DNA of 64,000 nucleotides from assembly GCF_017916425.1 (NCBI RefSeq), contig NZ_JAFMSX010000003.1, positions 1-64,000 on the forward strand, in the 5' to 3' direction. The notes beneath the pieces are model-generated. The model did not search any database. It saw nothing but the letters and a program-made list of their open reading frames with translations, and was not told the DNA's origin. Shown one piece after another: positions 60,609-64,000 of the stretch; position 1 is the stretch's first letter, and every line of letters starts with the position of its first letter. Made by a program: the position numbers and the translations under genes. The DNA is from Nocardioides sp. SYSU D00065. GTDB taxonomy: Bacteria > Actinomycetota > Actinomycetes > Propionibacteriales > Nocardioidaceae.

Positions 60609-60899
60609 ATGACCACCATGAACCTGCCGATCATCAGCTCGTGCAGCGTGGACGGCTGCTCCTACAACCACCACCACGACTGCCACGCCGGTGCGATCAC
60701 CGTCACCGGGGCCGCGGGCGCCGCGTGCGGCACCTTCGTCGACGCCCACGACAAGGGTGGCGTCGACGCCCACGGTCACGTGGGCGCCTGCCACCGGTCC
60801 GACTGCCGGCACAACGACCACCTCGAGTGCACCGCGGCCGGTGTCGAGGTCGGTGCCGGCCCGGATCCGGCCGACTGCCTCACCTTCGCGCCCGCCTGA
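60609..60899 (+). CDS. DUF1540-type cysteine/histidine-rich protein
   Basis: 96 residues from ATG 60609 (GAGGAGG upstream). Two internal repeats are visible: CSVDGCSYNHHHDCHAGAI..CGTF and CHRSDCRHNDHLECTAAGV..CLTF. Each has the C-x4-C...C pattern of DUF1540 with added histidines, suggesting two metal-binding units, perhaps zinc. No enzyme activity is implied. Solitary between convergent/divergent neighbours. Confidence 0.85.
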   Translation: MTTMNLPIISSCSVDGCSYNHHHDCHAGAITVTGAAGAACGTFVDAHDKGGVDAHGHVGACHRSDCRHNDHLECTAAGVEVGAGPDPADCLTFAPA

Positions 60900-60977
60900 T
60901 CCCCTCTGCCCCGGCTGCGGGTCGCCCCGACGGCCCGGGTCTGGTCGCGCCCGGGCCGCCGGCGGTTCGTCGCGAGG

Positions 60978-63401
60978 TCAGCGGGCGGCGCGCACCCGGA
61001 TCCGGACCGTCCTGGTCGCCGCGCGGGTGGCGGCGTCGCCGGCGTACGACACCACGACCTTCCTCGTGCCCGTCGTGCGCCACACGGGCAGCCTCACCGT
61101 GGCCCTGCCGTCGCGCAGCCGTGCGGTGAGCCGCTTCGTGCCGACCTTGACCGTGACCGTGCCGGTCGGGGTCGCCCCGGCCGAGTCGACGGTGATTGCG
61201 AGCTTGGCCCGGGTCTGCTTGGCGACCACTCGCTTCGGCACCGCGACCTTGATCGCCGCCCTGGCCTTGGTGGCGATCGGCGGTGCGCTCGGAGTCGGCG
61301 TCGGGGTGGGGGTGGGCGTCGGGACCGGCGCCGGGGCGGGCGCCGGGGTGACCACGATCGGCAGCTGCACGGCGGTGCCGGTGGTGGAGCCGACGATCCG
61401 CACGGTCGTCGCGCCAGCGGGGAGGTCGACCGGCAGGGTCGCCCGTACCGCCACCTGTCCGTGGTCCTCGGGGGCGCCTGAGGTGTTGTCGACCGGGAAC
61501 GAGCCGACCGGCCGTCCCGCCACGGTCACGTCGACCGTGTCGTCCCGCGGGGCGTCGGCGCCCGAGTAGGACCACGCGCTGAGGTCGACGGCGTACGTCG
61601 TGCCGGCGGCGTACGACGTCGGGGCGTCGGCCGGGACGTGGACGCCGACGCCGCGCTGGGACTGCGGCGCCGCGAGCGGCGTCTCGGTGGAGGCGTCGCT
61701 GATGTAGGCCGCCAGGGCCGAGACGGTGCTCGCCTCGCGGACCTGCGGGGCCTGTCCGGCGGTGAACCCGCGGAAGTTGTCGCCGCCGCTTGCGAGGGAC
61801 TGGCTGACCGTGACCGAGTAGTTGCCGGTGGGCTTGAGTGGGACGCCGTCGAGCCACACACCGGTGATCCGGTCTCCCGCGGGGCGGCTGGCGTCGTGGG
61901 TCCATGTGAGTCCGGAGGAGGCCCCGAGGTGCACGAAGGCCGGGCTGGGCACGGTGCCGTCGGCCCTGGTCTGCCACTGCTGCTCGAGGACCGTCTTGAT
62001 CTGCGTGCCGTTGAGCCGCATGTTGACCAGCGGCTCGGCGCCGAGCACCTCGGCGGCACGGGCGTACGTCGTGCTGGCGGGGTAGCCGCCGTCGGCGACG
62101 AGGTCGGCGCGCAGCGCGGTGGGGTTGACGAAGGCGATCTTCGCGTTGCCGCCGCTGGCGCCTCGGGTGGCCCACCGCAGGGCGTCGGCGACGAGGTTGG
62201 CGAGCGTCGACTCCCCGGACGGGGTCGACGTGGTGCCGTCCACGCCGGTGGCGCGCCGCACGGGGCCGGCGAGCGTCCCGAGGTCGACGCCGGGTCGCAC
62301 CCGGATGTCGCGGAAGCTGACCTGGCCGGTGCCGGCGCGGTTCTCGAGGCCCAGGTGGCCGGACGTCGGTGCGGTGTGGTCGACGGCGTTGACGACGCGG
62401 CCGTTGAGCAGCACCCGGAGGCGGGCCGGAGTGACCTGGATCGTGAAGCGGTTCCACTGGCCCACGGGCGCGACCGCCTCGGCGACCGCCGCGGCGTCGG
62501 CGGGCTTCGTGGTGCCGCCGGTCGGCACGATGGCGGCGGTGTCGGTGGCGCCGATGCGCACCTGGTAGCCCCCCGCGGGGGTCGCGCCGCCGTTGCTGGT
62601 CGAGGCGACGTAGACGCTCGAGCCGGCCGCCGCGTCGCCGCGTCGCCAGTCGACGTCGATCGTGTAGGTGCCCGACTGCTGCGCGGTGGTCCAGGTCGCG
62701 CCTGGACCTCGGAAGCCGCGCAGGGTGCAGTCGACCTGCCGGCCGAAGCCGCCCGCGCTGGCCTTGCGCCACTGGTCGAACGACGCGAACGTCCCGTCGA
62801 AGAGGGCCGTGCTGCCCGCCGGGACCGGAGTCGCGACGCACGGGTCGGGTGCGGTGCCACCGACCTGGACGGCGTCGAAGTTGAGCCGGCACATCTCGGC
62901 GGCGCTGCGCTGGCAGTCGACCGCGAGGGTGTTGGTGCCCTGCTGCAGCGCGACGTCGGCGCGCGCCCACCCCCAGCTCTCCCAGCTCCCGGTCAGCGGG
63001 TAGCTGACGACCTGGCGCGCCCCGCCGTTGGTCAGCAGGCCCATGGCGCGCGTGACGTTCTCCTCGGCGCTGAGCGGTCCGGCCGCGTAGCGGACCCACA
63101 CCGGGTACGTCCCGGCCGCCGGCGCCTGGAAGGTCATGGTCGAGCGCATCCCGCTCTCGCGGAACGTGTAGGAGCCGGATCCGGAGAAGTTGCCGTGGTC
63201 GCCGGAGTTCAGCGCCGGGCCGCCGACGATGGTGCCGTCCTCGACCTCCAGCCAGGCGATCACCTCGTCACCGACGGCTGCAGAGGCGGGACCGGTCGCT
63301 GCGACTCCGCTCACCACCATGGCGCTCGCGGCCAGGGCGGTGACGACGTGGCGCGCACGGGCGCCGATGGACCTGCGGATGGATGTGGCGGTCTGCGGCA
63401 C
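60978..63401 (-). CDS. large secreted protein: carbohydrate-binding, DUF1080-like and 5'-nucleotidase C-terminal domains, no catalytic phosphatase
   Basis: 807 residues from GTG 63401, chosen because GAGGAG lies upstream; a GTG at 63440 has no such site. A signal peptide (VVTALAASAMVVSGVAATGPASAA) precedes a CBM6/35-like domain (IAWLEVEDGTIVGG...YPVWVRYAAGPL), a 3-keto-disaccharide-hydrolase-like (DUF1080) domain (LFDGTFASFDQWRK; GHLGLENRAGTGQVSFRDIRV), then a 5'-nucleotidase C-terminal domain (STLANLVADALRWATRG; YARAAEVLGAEPLVNMRLNGTQIKTVLEQQW). A PT-repeat linker (VPTPTPTPTPTP) and a terminal Ig-like domain follow. The metallophosphatase domain that should precede the nucleotidase domain is absent, so it probably binds rather than cleaves nucleotides or sugars. 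Confidence 0.8.
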   Translation of the reverse strand: MPQTATSIRRSIGARARHVVTALAASAMVVSGVAATGPASAAVGDEVIAWLEVEDGTIVGGPALNSGDHGNFSGSGSYTFRESGMRSTMTFQAPAAGTYPVWVRYAAGPLSAEENVTRAMGLLTNGGARQVVSYPLTGSWESWGWARADVALQQGTNTLAVDCQRSAAEMCRLNFDAVQVGGTAPDPCVATPVPAGSTALFDGTFASFDQWRKASAGGFGRQVDCTLRGFRGPGATWTTAQQSGTYTIDVDWRRGDAAAGSSVYVASTSNGGATPAGGYQVRIGATDTAAIVPTGGTTKPADAAAVAEAVAPVGQWNRFTIQVTPARLRVLLNGRVVNAVDHTAPTSGHLGLENRAGTGQVSFRDIRVRPGVDLGTLAGPVRRATGVDGTTSTPSGESTLANLVADALRWATRGASGGNAKIAFVNPTALRADLVADGGYPASTTYARAAEVLGAEPLVNMRLNGTQIKTVLEQQWQTRADGTVPSPAFVHLGASSGLTWTHDASRPAGDRITGVWLDGVPLKPTGNYSVTVSQSLASGGDNFRGFTAGQAPQVREASTVSALAAYISDASTETPLAAPQSQRGVGVHVPADAPTSYAAGTTYAVDLSAWSYSGADAPRDDTVDVTVAGRPVGSFPVDNTSGAPEDHGQVAVRATLPVDLPAGATTVRIVGSTTGTAVQLPIVVTPAPAPAPVPTPTPTPTPTPSAPPIATKARAAIKVAVPKRVVAKQTRAKLAITVDSAGATPTGTVTVKVGTKRLTARLRDGRATVRLPVWRTTGTRKVVVSYAGDAATRAATRTVRIRVRAAR

Positions 63402-63536
63402 GGCTCTGCTCCTCGCGGCGGGTGCTGTGACGCGCGCCACAGCAGGTCCGAACCTAGAGGCGGCGGTTCATCATGTCGAACTGTGTTCCACATTGCGGAC
63501 CTTCCGAACCGTACACGCGCAGAAGAAGGCCGCGGT
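63402..63536. promoter_or_regulatory. regulatory region of the large secreted protein
   Basis: No gene is seen. On the minus strand, TTCGAC and TAGGTT are 18 bp apart and could be a promoter. TGCTGTG-8-CACAGCA (63423-63444) and GTTC-8-GAAC (around 63466) are inverted repeats near it. The region is richer in A and T than the surroundings. Confidence 0.35.
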
Positions 63537-64000
63537 TCACATATGTGGTCCAGGCTCGACCGTCTCCGCGGCGTCCGCGGGCGTAGCCGGGCGGCGTACG
63601 AGCAGGGCGATCAGCACCGCCACGGCCGAGATGGCGCCGCCGTACATCAGTGCGGCGTGGATGCCCTCCGCGGTCGCCTCGACCAGCGGCTGGCCCGCCT
63701 CGGTGCCGGCGACGGTCCGGCGGGTCATCACGGTGACGAACAGAGCCGTGCCGGCCGCGCCGGCGACCTGCTGGAGGGTGGAGACGATGGCGCTGCCGTG
63801 GGAGTAGAGGCGTGGGGGCAGCGAGCCCAGCGCCGAGGTGAGCAGCGGCGTGAACATGAACGCCAGCCCGACGCTCATCAGCACGTGCAGCCCGACCACG
63901 ATCGGACGGCCGGTGTCCAGGTCGAAGGTCGTCATGCCCCACAGCGCGACGCTGACGATGGCAGCGCCCGGCGCGACGAGCGGGCGCGGCCCGACGCGAT
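63537..64000 (-). CDS. MFS drug transporter (DHA2-like), C-terminal part, 5' end outside window
   Basis: The reading frame is open to the window edge and ends at TGA 63539-63537. The visible part has helices VGLHVLMSVGLAFMFTPLLTSAL, QQVAGAAGTALFVTVMTRR and ALMYGGAISAVAVLIALLV, the last four or so helices of an EmrB/QacA-type MFS pump. The region between is GSLPPRLYSHGSAIVSTLQQVAGAAG, the typical motif before helix 11. The gene starts before position 64000 on the complementary strand and its regulator cannot be seen. Confidence 0.85.
   Translation of the reverse strand, partial: RVGPRPLVAPGAAIVSVALWGMTTFDLDTGRPIVVGLHVLMSVGLAFMFTPLLTSALGSLPPRLYSHGSAIVSTLQQVAGAAGTALFVTVMTRRTVAGTEAGQPLVEATAEGIHAALMYGGAISAVAVLIALLVRRPATPADAAETVEPGPHM

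Overview
This is a very GC-rich stretch with dense coding, frequent GTG starts, mycothiol-era actinobacterial gene families (DinB2-type polymerase, furA-katG, CE1758/CE1759 flavin pair, type VII secretion substrates, Pls/PosA-type synthetase) and many promoters that look leaderless. Together these point to an actinobacterium, most likely of the Nocardioides group; the genus is an inference, not something the sequence proves. About 64 protein genes were recognised. No rRNA, tRNA or CRISPR array was seen.

Layout. 1-85: the last codons of an IS481-like transposase. 182-6371: SDR oxidoreductase, secreted protein, VOC protein, PRC-barrel protein with a tiny coupled membrane peptide, FMN reductase/LLM monooxygenase pair, TPR protein. 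6389-12024: phosphopantetheinyl transferase, M1 aminopeptidase and a Pls/PosA-type nonribosomal peptide synthetase, a probable compact cassette for a poly(amino acid). 12157-13590: glycerophosphodiester phosphodiesterase and an atypical LuxR regulator. 13758-18388: copper module (CsoR operator/promoter, csoR, copZ-like gene, envelope protein, copA, two small membrane proteins). 18422-21097: RimK-type ligase, retropepsin-like protease and desuccinylase-like hydrolase. 21128-32005: aminotransferase-V protein, secreted glycosidase-like protein, DinB2 polymerase, ZIP and POT transporters, MacB-like ABC exporter, LysE exporter.

32015-32330 holds two copies of a large palindromic repeat (family A) embedded in GC-rich tandem repeats; a third copy lies at 57660. 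A second, unrelated palindromic family (B) has copies at 45571 and 46122. Between 32578 and 35761 lies a probable type VII secretion effector island: papain-like hydrolase, EspC-like substrate, a calpain-like protease with a WXG/EspA-like N-terminus, and two mutually similar small proteins (one cytoplasmic, one lipoprotein) that look like immunity proteins. 35758-43647: WYL regulator/hydrolase, Ser/Thr kinase, ArsR-SRPBCC-RibD group, and an antiporter with a UBP zinc finger next to an unusual thioredoxin-reductase-like flavoprotein carrying a CGHC motif in its linker. 43754-54645: secreted and regulatory genes (SigJ-like sigma factor, InhA-type M6 protease, MFS, MOSC, hemerythrin). 54760-57600: katG-furA oxidative-stress operon. 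57805-64000: aldo/keto reductase, BLUF photoreceptor, quinone reductase, DUF1540 protein, a large secreted multidomain protein, and the C-terminal end of an MFS transporter cut by the window edge.

Across the window at least fifteen genes, on both strands, have a TANNNT-like -10 box ending 6-8 bases before the start codon, so leaderless transcription seems to be the default for isolated genes here, while distal operon genes rely on Shine-Dalgarno sites or GTGA/ATGA overlaps.
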